A DNA stretch of 64,000 nt from Aphrocallistes beatrix (GCA_963281255.1 OY725504.1:124001-188000); one strand, 5' to 3'. Shown: positions 51,674 through 63,475, numbered from the stretch's first letter. Numbers and translations: made by a program. The notes: generated from the letters alone by a model not told the origin.

Positions 51674-54600
51674 CTCGCGGTTATGCACAAGTTCCATTTT
51701 TCGAGCAACCGAGAGAAAAAGAAAAGAAAATATCAAAAAAATCAACTCACAGCTTTAGTGTGAAATCAGATCAGAGTAAACACAAACAAAAACAGATTTC
51801 TATTGGTTAGTCTGATACTATTAATAGAACATTTGTGTGTGTTTCTCTCTGACTTGTTTACATCCTCTGACTTGTACTAAATATAGATATTTTGCATGAA
51901 TGCGATCAGAAGATCGGTTTGTTGTTATTGGAGCGAGAGAGGATTATATCACAGCTGGAGGTAAGCTATAAATAGAAATATTTGTCAATTATAAATACGA
52001 TTAAGTGATATATATAGTCAGGGTCGCTTATTATGAACATTCGTTTATTATGAACTAACCTCCTGATCCCAATTTCATTTTTAGATAGGATTTGTATTGA
52101 ATCAAGTTCGCTTAATATGAAGTATCTCTATTATGAACAAATTTTTTGGTCCCCTGGTGGTTCACAATAAGCTACCCTGACTGTACTATATATAGAACTC
52201 ATCACCTCGACAAGTTACTATTAAACTCTATTATGCGCTCGAAGTGTAAAAATTCTACATTTGAGTCCGAATTGTAAATCTACACATACCAATGACTCAA
52301 TATTGAAACTATGTGCTCAAATATTTGTATCCTGTATAAAATGAGCCACTTTATGCCATTAAATCCTATTAATCATATTACATATTAGTCACAGGTTTAA
52401 ACTTGGAAATAATAATTGAGTTGAGTTCCAAAAATGAAGATTTAAAACTAAATTTTGTGTAATATTACACCTTGAGTTAACAGCGTGTTAACACTATTTG
52501 AATGGGAATTTCGCAGTAGTAAAATACTATTTCCAGATACTACAGTAAATCTCCGAGATACAAAACCATTGGAATCTCCGAGTATTCTCATCTCGGAGGT
52601 TTACAATGTATCATAACATTCAGTAGTAAGAAGCTAATGAGAATGTTTGTGCCGTATTTTGGAGGTTACTGTATCTTGGAAGTGCCGCATACCTTTATAC
52701 AACTTGTTGTTTGTTTACAAAGTCAAATTGAGTTCAGATGATACACTAGTCCAGACTCCAGACTAGACCATATAAAACGACACATTTAAACCATTTTAAG
52801 TTTCTAAATTTATTATTAACTATTTTTAGATCTGTATCTTGAACAGGAAATTTATTTATTTTATGTAAATACACTTTCTGTCATAAACAATCCAAATCAA
52901 ACTCTGTTTATTTATATTTTATTTGTTTTTATTTGTTTTAGGAGAAAAATAAGCTTTGTTTAGATTCAGATCTTACTTCTCCTCAGAGGTATTAGAGTAT
53001 TTCGTTAATTTGTTTACTATTTATTACTAGTACATCTAAAATTGGAACATATTGTTGTTATTTTTAAGTTGAAAATATATGGAGACAGTGGTCAGGGTTA
53101 CTAGTAATGACGACTAGTTTGAGGGATTTGGTTAGAGCTATTCCTCTGGGAAATGGCATTCCTGTCGTTGATAATTGGTTTTTTATTGTGTGAAGTGTGT
53201 CACTGCCATCAGCAGAGAACACTTTGAAGCAGTTATCCAAACAATCGCTGATAATCAGATTCTCAGCATCCAGACAGAAGAACCAGGCTCTTATAACTTG
53301 CATTCCTGTATCTCCACATGTGATGAAGGAACGTAGCTTGTCCCCAGCGAGAGAGAATACGTGTACACAGGGATTGTCATTATAACTGAGGATGTATATT
53401 TCTTCTGTGGTTAGCTTCACGTCACGAGGGATATGCATTGACTCATGAGTAATGGAACGTTTGAAGTTGAGGGACTCGTCTAGGATTTGGATTCTGTGAT
53501 TTTCAGAATCTGCGATGTAGAGATCTCCGTTGTCTGAGACAGTGAGTTGTCTAGGAGATTTGAACTCTCCATCTGTAGATCCATTACCCAATAACGCAGC
53601 CACGGGATGGATGTCTGCTTCTATTTTGAAGTGGAACACTCCGTGTACCCCTATGTCTGTCACGTATACGTTATTCCTATGGAATGCTATACCCCATGGA
53701 CATACCATACGTTCATGCGTGAAACTATTCAGGAAATCTCCTCTCTCTGAAAATATTGACACTCTAGCGAACCCAGGAGATCCCTCAGCGATATAAATAT
53801 GGTTGGTTGTGTCATCGATAGCGACTCCATTGGGATTATAAAGCTGTCCAGGATTCTTCCCAAACTCTCCTACTGCTACTATCCGTTCCATTTGTCGGTA
53901 TTGGGGGATGACAGGCACTGCTTCTTCTAGAACATCCCCCAGAGCTAGGATCAGCTGCTCCAGCTCTTCACTCTCTCCCTGGAACTTCAGTCGTGTCTCA
54001 GGCTGAGGTAGTCTCACCTCTGTTAGCTTAGCTTCGATGTCAGCTAGCATTCTCTCTTGAAATTCTCGGAGTTCGTTGTCTTCTATATTCTGTTCGATTC
54101 CAGCTTTTGTGGTGAGTAGTTGCTGTTCCTTTCGTGCGCGGTGTGGTTCTCGTGCGGCCATTTCGAGGCGTCTCTCGTTTGCTTCAGCGAGGACAGTCAT
54201 TCTTCGGTGGTTCACACATGCGACCACTCTGTCGAAGAAGTGGTTTATGTGCACCTCAATGGGATCCACGGGTTGTGGTGCATCTGGATAACGAGCAGCC
54301 ATTTCAAATATTATGAATATAAATATTGAGTTTAGAATATTGGAGTTCTGTTAGTTGATTATGAATGTACAAGTTCCTATAGTTATATATTGTTAACATT
54401 GTCTGTATCATATTCAAGTTCCTTCATGTAAGATATCATATGACCTGTTAGAACGTCCCACTGAACTTTATCAGTAAATTCCTACTTAAATTGACTACAG
54501 TCTTTAGTTGTGGAATGTCATAGATAGTGTAGCACATGTCCATTGAGATTTGTTGAATAACAGCTAGCATCATATTAGTAGTAAGAAAGGAAATAGAATT

Positions 54601-55835
54601 GTTATTATGTTGAGACATAAATAAACTTGTCAATAGACTAATCTTGTTTATTAGTCGATAAGTAAACCTTCTGTACTTCTGTTTCCTTCAAATATAATTC
54701 CAGTTACAACTCCTCATCTCATTGGCTAATTAACCAATCTTAATTGGAACTGAACTAATTCTATTTTGGGATATTTTAGTTATTCCATAAACTATTTATG
54801 TTCAAATGTTGTCACTACAAACTCACACCTTATTTAAGATATTTTTGTTTTGTTTGTGTTATTTGTTTGTGTTTATTTAGGGATGATTTATCCCATCAGA
54901 TACAGAGCTCTCTCAAGTTCACTTCTGAACTTATACAGTCAAGGTTACCACAAGAGGAGAAAGGAATGCCTATTTCTCATTCTCTATCCATGAGGAAAAT
55001 CTCTTCTCCAGACTCTAAACCCCCCAAACCCAAGTAAATCCAAACTATAATTAGTCCGTTCTTAAAATAGATTCAGATATTTTATGTCATTATCCAATCG
55101 TTTTGTTTCCTGACTAACAGTGGCTTAATTTAGTCTCTGCTAATAATCTTGATTCTAATTTTAGAAAAAAAGGGAGCAGTCACGACCTCGTCCCTAGTTC
55201 CAGGTCAAGTTGGTACCTGCTTGGCTCTGGTCCAGAATGCACTATTACAACCATGGATTCACCAGAACTCAGCTGTGCTGATTTATCTCCTGATGCCAAC
55301 GTTACGATCACTTCTGAAGAAGATAGAGTGAGATATTCTCTTTCCTAATTTTAGAATTTGTTGTTTATTAGGTTATATGATTATTTGTTAACAGAATTCT
55401 TCTTCCTATCAGTTGACTAACAACATATCTGCATTAGCGGTCAGTTTGAAGATTTATAATGTGTATATAATCTTGTTTTTTCTGTTTATTTGTTGTTTAT
55501 TTACTTTAGAGAATTATTCTGGAACAAGATACTTTACTGAGAAGGTAATAATCGAGGATTACGAATTTTTAAACTAAATTATTTCCTGAATTTTCACATA
55601 AAAAAGTACAAAAAGTTGAATTTAAAAGTAGCTGATACTATTTTTAACTTTTTGTAGGAATAACATTCCAATGATCACTGACTGTAACTCAGCATTGTCA
55701 AGACAAGGAAGTACTCGCACTAAATTCAATAAAGCCACACAGAACTATCTCCAGAAACTGGGTGTTAGTTCTGAAAAGAAATCCAAAAGTTTGGAGAGAA
55801 GACACACTCTCCATGGTGAATACTGGACATATTAA
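51674..55835 (+). CDS. Lbc-type RhoGEF gene, C-terminal exons
   Basis: Exons 51674-51805, 51887-51960, 52942-52988, 54881-55033, 55165-55327, 55396-55440, 55510-55544 and 55658-55835 complete the gene, with TAA at 55833-55835. Every phase matches, giving 872 residues over 23 exons. After the PH domain come a basic stretch (REKEKKISKKSTHS), a short coiled coil (ILHECDQKIGLLLLERERIISQLEENK), a Ser/Pro-rich region and SLERRHTLHGEYWTY at the C terminus. A post-PH coiled coil is typical of GEF-H1/Lbc relatives. The intron 52989-54880 contains an antisense NHL gene. Exons as short as 35 nt make the 3' end the least certain part. Confidence 0.75.
52016..52183. mobile_element. pogo-like MITE, family B
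   Basis: 168 bp starting TAGTCAGGGTCGCTTATTAT (first base changed) and ending ACCCTGACTG before TA. It lies in the RhoGEF intron after the exon ending at 51960. Confidence 0.87.
52543..52671. mobile_element. pogo-like MITE, family D
   Basis: 129 bp between TA dinucleotides with ends CAGTAAATCTCCGAGATAC and GTATTTTGGAGGTTACTG. A second internal 'aatctccgag' / 'ctcggaggttta' pair gives a palindromic core. No other copy was noticed. Confidence 0.78.
53064..54302 (-). CDS. intronless coiled-coil/NHL-repeat protein, copy B2
   Basis: 412 residues, collinear with copy B1 (28737-29981): MAARYP start, coiled coil ~15-130, NHL propeller ~145-410 (YNPNGVAIDDTTNHIYIAEG, SPRQLTVSDNGDLYIADS, PRGIALTKSLKLVVI). 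It differs from B1 by scattered substitutions and short indels. It is nested antisense within the RhoGEF intron 52989-54880. Unlike the A pair, B1 and B2 are 24 kb apart in opposite orientation with no obvious shared flanks. This fits dispersal as an intronless copy. Function is unknown. Confidence 0.87.
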   Translation of the reverse strand: MAARYPDAPQPVDPIEVHINHFFDRVVACVNHRRMTVLAEANERRLEMAAREPHRARKEQQLLTTKAGIEQNIEDNELREFQERMLADIEAKLTEVRLPQPETRLKFQGESEELEQLILALGDVLEEAVPVIPQYRQMERIVAVGEFGKNPGQLYNPNGVAIDDTTNHIYIAEGSPGFARVSIFSERGDFLNSFTHERMVCPWGIAFHRNNVYVTDIGVHGVFHFKIEADIHPVAALLGNGSTDGEFKSPRQLTVSDNGDLYIADSENHRIQILDESLNFKRSITHESMHIPRDVKLTTEEIYILSYNDNPCVHVFSLAGDKLRSFITCGDTGMQVIRAWFFCLDAENLIISDCLDNCFKVFSADGSDTLHTIKNQLSTTGMPFPRGIALTKSLKLVVITSNPDHCLHIFST

Positions 55836-55847
55836 ACTTGTATATAA

Positions 55848-56146
55848 TACCTGTGAATGGATACTATCAATGGTCCTAATATTATATATTGTACAGTCGA
55901 CTCCGCTTAATAGAGTCACTGTTTAATTGGGTCAACCACTTAATCGGGCCACTTTTGGCAGGACCGGAATAGTTCTCACACATAGAAGCTAATACAAAAT
56001 ATATTTGGTTAATATGGTTCTCCGCTTAATCGAGGCAAAATGCTCTCTGACCGATGTGACCCAATTAAGCGGAGTCGACTGGTTATAATGCCTGTGTAAT
56101 GGATACTATCCATGGTCCTAATATTATATATTGTATTATTGTACAC
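55848..56146. repeat. direct repeats flanking a MITE downstream of the RhoGEF gene
   Basis: About 45 bp at 55848-55893 (gaatggatactatcaatgg, tcctaatattatatattgta) recurs at 56095-56143 with two differences. A family A MITE sits directly between. Confidence 0.8.
55894..56081. mobile_element. pogo-like MITE, family A
   Basis: 188 bp from CAGTCGACTCCGCTTAATAG to TTAAGCGGAGTCGACTG. TA is on the left side but GT follows on the right, so one target copy is mutated or lost. Confidence 0.87.
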
Positions 56147-56734
56147 GGCATTATTCCTTATTCAAAAATGTTTGAAGATTAATATTTTCAAGATTTCAGG
56201 AATTTAAAATATCTACTTTTTTAACACCTCACATTGCGCTATTTATAGACCTTTCTATTTTTAGACAGCGTGATCCCTCCAGATCAACTCTAATCACTTA
56301 GCATACACTACTCATTCTGATCTTTTACTAGCTATTTTCTACATCAGCTTTTATGTACTATATTTAGAGTGTAAATATATGCATTGTGTTGTTGCGTATT
56401 CGATTACTGTAATCCGTCATCACTCTTCAATGTTACTATTTATAGCACTATTATTATTTATATCTTATTTCATGCGGGAGTGTTATTTGGGGATTAGGAA
56501 GCTTTCCACCCCCAGAGTAGGTTGTCACAGGTTTAATTCCAACAACGATATTATCATAGTAATGCATGCCAACCATTCCATTTAGTGAGTTCCTAGTATA
56601 GGATATGTCTTATGTCATGATCAGGTGTAGCATTCATACTTCCATCTGCTCGCTCCTGGAAATTCTATTGGACTAAATTGGGCTAAATTTGTACCATATA
56701 TTCCTTATATGGTGGAGATTTGAACGGTCTGTCG
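56147..56734. other. intergenic spacer
   Basis: A+T-rich, with CTA(A/T)4TAG decamers near 56236, 56258, 56357 and 56436. No gene is recognised. Confidence 0.5.
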
Positions 56735-56812
56735 ATTGACAGTGTCTCGTAGTTACATGAAATTTCTCCATTATGTCCTGCTTTTATCTAATCCATGTTC
56801 AATGCTTTTCTA
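56735..56812 (+). repeat. left half of a 'tcccgc' repeat split by retroelements
   Basis: Carries 'gtagttacatgaaatttctc', 'ttatgtcctgcttttatc' and 'gcttttctattacgtt' in the order seen at 49873-50052. It then stops where the retroelement starts. The matching right end is at 63440-63475. Confidence 0.7.
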
Positions 56813-59800
56813 TTACGTTCCTTTCTTGCGTCACAGATAAGGTTGATTCATCCAGGCAATTTTCAGGACCAGGTACCTTTCGACATCGATTTAGGTGTAC
56901 CACCTTCTCTTGATTCAATTCAAGATCCCCCACGATCACGTTGGCTTTCTTCCTTTTCAAGACCCTCTTGGGGCTTTTGTACAATGGGGACAGAGAATCG
57001 CTGCGATTTTCATCCTTTACCAGTACCAGGTCCCCTGCTACAATATCCGATTCCTTTGCAGTGCGGTTATAATTGCGTTTCATAGTTTCCTGAGCTTCGC
57101 ATATATTATTGGATACATCTTCCCATAACGCTTGATTTCGGGTTACCGCCATTTTGACATAGCTATCAACATCTTCAAACTCTTCCTGAGCCACCGTTGG
57201 AATAAGCAAGTCCAGATCAGATCTAAGTTCTTCTCCATACATTACCTCGCTCGGAGAGTAACCAGTGCTGCTATTAATTAACGCATTACATTGAAAGGTC
57301 ACCTCATTTACTAAGCTTGGCCAATCTGTCTTTTCAATCTTCCTTTCCTCTAGCATACACCTCATACACTGCTTGAACGTTTGCACCGTTCTCTCTGCTT
57401 GTCCATCCCCTTCTGGGTGATATGGACTAGACCTGCGCTTTTCAATTCCCAACTCTTCGCATACTTCGCGTACCATCGTACCATCCACATTTCGACCTTG
57501 GTCAGAGAGGAGAACTTGGGGGTAGCCATGCCGCAATACCCATCCATCCATAAAAGCTTTTACCACGCTCTTCGCATCTTGACTCCGCAACGGCCTAGCC
57601 TCAACAAATTTTGAGAATAAATCTACCATAATCAGAACGTAACGAAAGCCCCCCGACGCCCAAGGTAGAGTAGCAATATCAAACGACACCATTGCCCGAG
57701 GACGCTGACACTCATTAATAGGGATCAAGGGCTGCTTCCCACTCGAAGATCTCTTATTCCTAAGGCACACTAAACAACTCCTGCAAAACCTCTCTACATC
57801 TTTCACCATCCCTCTCCAAAAGAACCGAGGTTTGAGCAACTCGTATGTCCGATGCACTCCAGGATGAGACTGTCCGTGCACGAGATCCAAAGTCCTTTCT
57901 CTAAGAGAGCGAGGGACAAACAGCGCACCGAAACGACACAATAATCCATCTCTCACTACCCAACCATCATGCTTCCTCAATTTCCCTTCTCCTACTTGAC
58001 CTTTTTCTCTCAGTTGCCTAATCGCGTCCGACGACTCACAATCTTTGGCCTGTTCCTCTCTAACCCTTTCCCTAAATCCGTCTCTATCTCCTGTCAAGGC
58101 GTAAACATGCCGTTCAAAATGCTCGGCTTCATCGTTCACTTCAGAATCGAACACTACCGAACTCCTGCTAAGGTAGTCTGCTGCACAATTGCTGCTCCCT
58201 CGTCTATATTCAATTCTATAGTGTAATGATTCCAGCTCTAGCAACCACCTTGAGAACTTCCCCCGTGGATCTCTTTGTCCACGCATCCAGACAAGAGGAT
58301 TGTGATCCGACAAAAAGACAACATCAACAGCCGCTTCCAAATATTTCCTCCACTTGCGAGCCGCAAGAACAATCGCAAGAGCTTCACGTTCCCCGGCACA
58401 GTACTTCTTCTGGGCCTCGCTCAGCATGGAAGAAAAGAAAGCTATTGGCTTCAATCTCCCATACCTATCCATCTGAGACAATACTCCACCCACTGCTTCT
58501 CCGGACGCATCAGCCTCTACGTAAAAAGCCTCGCTCCATGAAGGATAGGCTAGAGTCACGGGGTTCCCTTCTAATGTTTCACACAGTTTAGTATAGCTTC
58601 GTTCACACGACTCATCCCAATCCCATTTGACTCCTTTTCTCGTGAGGCGAAATAGAGGGCTTGCTATATCCGCCATCCGAGGAAGAAATTCGCGATAATA
58701 ATTTACCAACCCCAAGAAAGATTTTAATGTCCTTACATTGTTAGGGCGTGCCTGTCTGCTAATTCTACCTACCAGTGAATCGATTGGCTGGTGTCCCTCT
58801 GGTGTTAGCAAATGCCCCACAAACTCGATACTCTGATACCCAAATTTGCATTTATTCTTCCTCAGCTGCAAGCCTGCTCGACGATAGCATACCAGAACAT
58901 CTCTTAGGTGTTGTAAATGGTTACCAAAACTTTGCGAATACGTTAGGGTATCATCGATGTATGCTTGGCTATTACTAGCGCTTCCTAGGGCTTCATCAAC
59001 CACGCGTTGGTACGACGAAGGGGCATTGCACAGACCAAATGCCATCACACAAAACTCGAACTGTCCTCTCGGGGTAAGAAAGGCTGTTTTCTCTCGATCA
59101 ATTTCAGCTATGGGGATGCTCCAATATGCACTTGCTCCGTCAAGCGTCGAAAAGTAGCGACTCTCCTTTAGTTTGTCCAAGATATCCCTCACTTCTGGAA
59201 TAGGATAACTGTCCTTCTTCGTGCAGTTATTCAATGCGCGATAATCTACGGCAAACCTTTGTGTTCCATCTTTCTTGGTCACGAGAATAACTCTGCTTGC
59301 CCAGGGAGAATTCGACGGTCTAACAATCCCGTTTTCGAGCATTTGCTGAATTTGAGTATTAATCTCCTTTTCAATCTGAGGCGACACCCTGATATTCTTA
59401 GCCCTCACTGGACGGGCATTACCCGTCACAATAGAATGTTCTGTTAAGTGAGTTACCGATGGTTTCTTCGGATTAGGTGCAAAAACGTCCTCGAATTCCG
59501 TTAGTAAAGTTCCTAGCTTTTCTTTTTGTTGACAATCCAACTCTGAATTAATATCATATGTATCTTCTTTACCATCCTCAGCCATATTCAACACTTGGTT
59601 TACTGCTTCGGCGCGTGCTAATGGTAATCCTCCCTGAACACTTGCAACTGTTTCTAGCCAAAGTTGACCCAGACGTACTTTCCTTCTCCCCCAATCGATT
59701 TCAAAAGAATCGAACCGCAGTAAGAACTCCCTTCCCAAAATCACTGTAGGTTCAGGACTATCTAGAATCGTAAACGTATGTTCGCGTACTCGCCCATTTC

Positions 59801-60965
59801 CTAGATCAATTTCCACCTCTACAAAACCTAGCGTATCGATTGGAGTAGCGCATACTCCTCGGACTATTCCAGGATCAGGTTTGCATATAAGTCCTAAACT
59901 ATCGAGTGTCTTCTCATCCATAACTGACGGTTGAGCTCCGGTGTCAATCATAGCTCTGGTAGGCTTTCCATTCACCCAAATGGCAATTACTACCCCTCCT
60001 ATATTCCCATCGTTGGTATTAGTAAGGGATGCATTGGAAGACAGCTCCACACTGTTAATTCGTTTCTCCTTTCTTGCCTGACAGTCTCTGCGACCATGAC
60101 CTTTCCTGCCGCACTTTTGACAAAACTGATGTTCACATTCTCGCGCAAAGTGTCCAATCCTCCCACAAATGTAACACCTCAATTCCCGAGGATAACCAGA
60201 AAGCTTGCCTCCCCCTCGAGTTCGTCGAGATCGATGTCCGCGGTGAGTGCCATACCCACCATCTTCATATTTCACCACGTTAATGCTCTCATCGATAGAT
60301 TCTTCTGGATTGCTACCCGACACCGCTGCAACCGTTCCCTTCGCCATTCGATCCGAAAGGCTATTGTCGGTTTCCTTTTGGTCATAACTTCGTTGAGTAA
60401 CTTCCCCTACACGCTTGAAGTCTCGATTGCCTTGGTCAAGACGAATACCTTTCTCCGTTAGTATGTTACGTACTCTCTTGATAAATGCGCGACATTCTTT
60501 CATGCATATGTCTGTATGACTCTCAACCCATTCTCTCAAAACTCCTTGAGCTGCCGCAGGTAATTGGTTTAGCAGGAGCACACATGGCATATGCAATGGT
60601 GCTTTCGCCATTTCGGATGCACTCACCAGGTTGTAGAAGAAATCGTCGATCGGTGTTCCAGGTTCCCAATCCTGCCTACACATTGAGATCATAGCTTGAC
60701 TACTATCGAGGGGCGGATCCAGCTCCCTCAATATCTCAAATGCTTCTTCCAAGTTGACCTTACTATCTAACACTATCTGGGTAACGACCTTTGCCTCTGC
60801 TGGTCTGCGACATACGTAGGCCGGCAATAGACTGATCGCCAATTTCTCACCGCCCTCCTGAGCCAGAAGAGGGGTAACCGCCGCCTTGAACAGCAACTCC
60901 CAGTCCGATATGCGTTGCTCTCTATGCAAAGGCGGAATCACCAGATTTCCAAACGGGCTGGCCAT
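56799..60965 (-). mobile_element. Ty3/Gypsy-type retroelement, gag-pol open frame, 3' truncated
   Basis: One uninterrupted minus-strand frame of 1388 codons. In order it carries a gag region, two CCHC zinc knuckles (CYICGRIGHFAREC; CQKCGRKGHGRRDC), an aspartic protease (MIDTGAQPSVMD), reverse transcriptase with YIDD, RNase H (EADASGEAVGGV) and an integrase with zinc-binding and catalytic cores (YHPEGDGQAERT). The order PR-RT-RH-IN marks Ty3/Gypsy. The last dozen codons and the stop come from the flanking 'tcccgc' repeat, so the element's own 3' end is missing. No LTR was found at either end. Despite the intact polymerase frame, it lacks the termini needed to transpose on its own. Confidence 0.9.
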
Positions 60966-61065
60966 TTCTTGATTGTTTGTAACTTAATGTTACAGAGTAG
61001 AGCAGTAGTAGTTTAATTAACGTCGTAAGTACAATACAAGAAGTTACAAACAATACAGATACTGC

Positions 61066-63235
61066 GTATAGGGAGGTGGAGTTTCTCGGCCAACTAGTAT
61101 CAGGTGAAGGGCGTCGGCCCCTACCTTCTACACTTTCACGTATAGAGTCCTGGCCTAGACCAAGTAAGAAGAAGGATATAAGACAGTTTATGGGGTTAGT
61201 CAATTGGTACAGGGAATATGTTCCAGGGATAGCGAAACTGGCGTTGCCTTTACACCGTCTGACTAGGAAAGACGTCCCGTGGGAGTGGTCATCAGAATGT
61301 GAGGCAAGTTTCTCCCAATTGAAGATCCAGTTAATGCAGGAGTCTCGAGTCCTCATGTTTCCCAAGTGGGATGAGACGTTTTGGGTTGAAACAGACGCGT
61401 CAAGTAAGGCCGTTGGGGCTGTTCTGTCTCAACAGGGAAGTAGTGGGGATAGGAGAGCTCTAGAATTTTATTCCGCAGGCCTCAGCCCAGCGCAAGAGAA
61501 GTACGCGGCTGGAGAGCTGGAAACGTGGGGTATAGTAGCCGCCATCCGCAAATGGAGAACTTACTTACGGGCTGCAAGAAAGATTGTGATAATAACTGAC
61601 CACAACCCACTCACTTGGCTGCGCCGACAAAAAGATCCCCGCAACAAATTCGCTCGTTGGCTCCTCGAATTGGAATCGTACGACTACCAGATAGAGTATA
61701 GACGAGGCGTCGATAACGGCGCAGCAGACTTCTTAAGCCGAATTCCAGCGCAACGAGACGAGGAGATAGAAGACGAAGAGGAACACTTTGAGAGATTTGT
61801 GTACCTCCTCGAGGACGAAATAACACCACTGCAGGATAGGTTTGCAACAGAGCAACGGAAGGAACCGACAATCCGTAGGGCTATTGAGCAGCTATGCGAC
61901 CCCAAGATTGGTAGGGTACTGGCGGGGCCCTATAAAAGCCAGGAAGGGATGCGGTTAGACGGAGAGGGAAGACTCTGTAGGAAACGAGCATTGGTGGTGC
62001 CTAGAGCGTTGCAGAAGGAAATTACAGGGATAGCTCACAGGTGGGCGCACGCGGGAGTTCAGAGGAGTTTAACTTACATAAGGGAGCGATTCTTCTGGTT
62101 TCGAATGAAAAGTACGATCGAGGATTATTGTCGAGCCTGTGCTATTTGTGCAGAAAATAAAAGACGCACTCGGAAAAAGGAACCACTTATTCCCATGCAA
62201 TTGGATGCGCACGAGCCCAGGTGTGCGATTTCCATGGATATTGCCACTCTGCCTTGGTCCTCCGGAGGTTATCGCTACGTATTGATCATAGTGGACTTGT
62301 TTTCCAAATTTATCGAAGCGGTGCCCATGTATGACCAGAGCGCAGAGGCAGTGAAGGAAAGTCTACTACAGGGGTGGATCCATCGACACGGAATTCCCCA
62401 AGTCCTATTATCCGATCAGGGAAGGAATGTGGACGGAAGAGTTATTCGGGAATTGTGTTCCCAGTATGGAATAGACAAGAGACATTCGTCCCCCTACCAC
62501 CCGGCTGGGGATGGAGAAGCGGAGAGAGCCATTCAAAGTATGAAGCAGGGACTTAGGTGTCAATTAGCCGAACAGAGGGAGATCAAGACCGAGTGGCCTA
62601 CACTACTACAGCAGGCAACATTCGCCCATAATTCCCTACAGAATGCTAGTACAAAATATTCCCCCCTGATGTATGGTACGAGGTTGCGTTCGTGGGTGGA
62701 TGTCGCGGCAGAACCGAAGTCGAAGGATTCCGGAGAGGACCAAGGGTTAGACAGAGCCGAGTATATACCTGACTCGCCTGACGATACATGGGCACAGGCA
62801 AGAAGTAACACGGAGCAGGCAAAAGAATTGTACAAATATTTTCACGACCGGAGGACGGCCACAACCCCCACGGTAGTACAGCGAGGGGAGAGAGTCTACC
62901 TCAGGAATTGCACGAGAGATGATGGACTAGATCCGTTGTACCAAGGACCGTACAGGGTAATAGACTTCCGCCACCCGAATGTGAAAATTGAAAGCGGTGG
63001 AAGGAAAGCTTCGTGGGTACACGTAGATAACTGCAAGATCGTACCCAGGAAGGTGACGGATCACTTCGTGGTAGGAGACAGTGCACCGCGGGGAAGTGAA
63101 ATAGGGGACCTGCCAAATGTGATAGAGACCGGCACCGGGGAGGAAGCAACAGAGAGGTATGAAATCGAGAACGAACACGCTAGACGAAGATCTACCAGGA
63201 GTAAGAGGAGACCAAAACGGTATGAATACGACTGA
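61066..63235 (+). mobile_element. Ty3/Gypsy-type retroelement, 5'-truncated pol fragment
   Basis: Open frame from the end of the reverse transcriptase thumb (REVEFLGQLVSGEG) through RNase H (ETDASSKAVGAVLSQ) and integrase (YHPAGDGEAERA). The frame ends in a basic tail at 63235. Gag, protease and most of RT are absent. The integrase is related to that of 56799-60965 but clearly a different subfamily. It stands head to head with that element, with only about 100 bp between the gag start codon at 60965 and this fragment's break near 61066. Confidence 0.88.
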
Positions 63236-63248
63236 CGGGAGGGTACCT

Positions 63249-63434
63249 GATGTCAGGTATCTATAGCTACCTTATTAGTGAAGTAATATTAGTGAAGACC
63301 TACAGTGTCAGTATTCATATCCGGTATTAGGCATTAGTGCGTAGCTAGTATTTATTCCTTTAGTGTTATTGTAGATTGTAGTTTAACTCAAATTAGAATT
63401 TATTAAACTCAACCTTGCTTGATTCTGAGCAGAA
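63249..63434 (+). repeat. probable 3' LTR of the plus-strand retroelement
   Basis: 186 bp beginning TGATGTCAGGTATC just after a purine-rich 'gacgggagggtacc' tract and ending CAGTAACTCA, so TG..CA. No second copy is present in the window, so the call rests on position and end bases. The following 'acgt' also occurs at the left edge of the composite (56807 region), a possible target duplication. Confidence 0.55.
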
Positions 63435-63439
63435 GTCAG

Positions 63440-63475
63440 TAACTCAACGTACATCCCATCTTTATCATGGCTCAA
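63440..63475 (+). repeat. right end of the split 'tcccgc' repeat
   Basis: 'catcccatctttatcatggctcaag' corresponds to the family's terminal 'cgtcccgcttttatcatggctcaag'. It continues the left half at 56735-56812 and shows that the whole retroelement composite sits inside one older repeat. Confidence 0.65.

Noticed and set aside
57969..60461. Several plus-strand frames opposite the retroelement gag-pol
   Set aside because: All are antisense to an intact gag-pol frame and show no domain.
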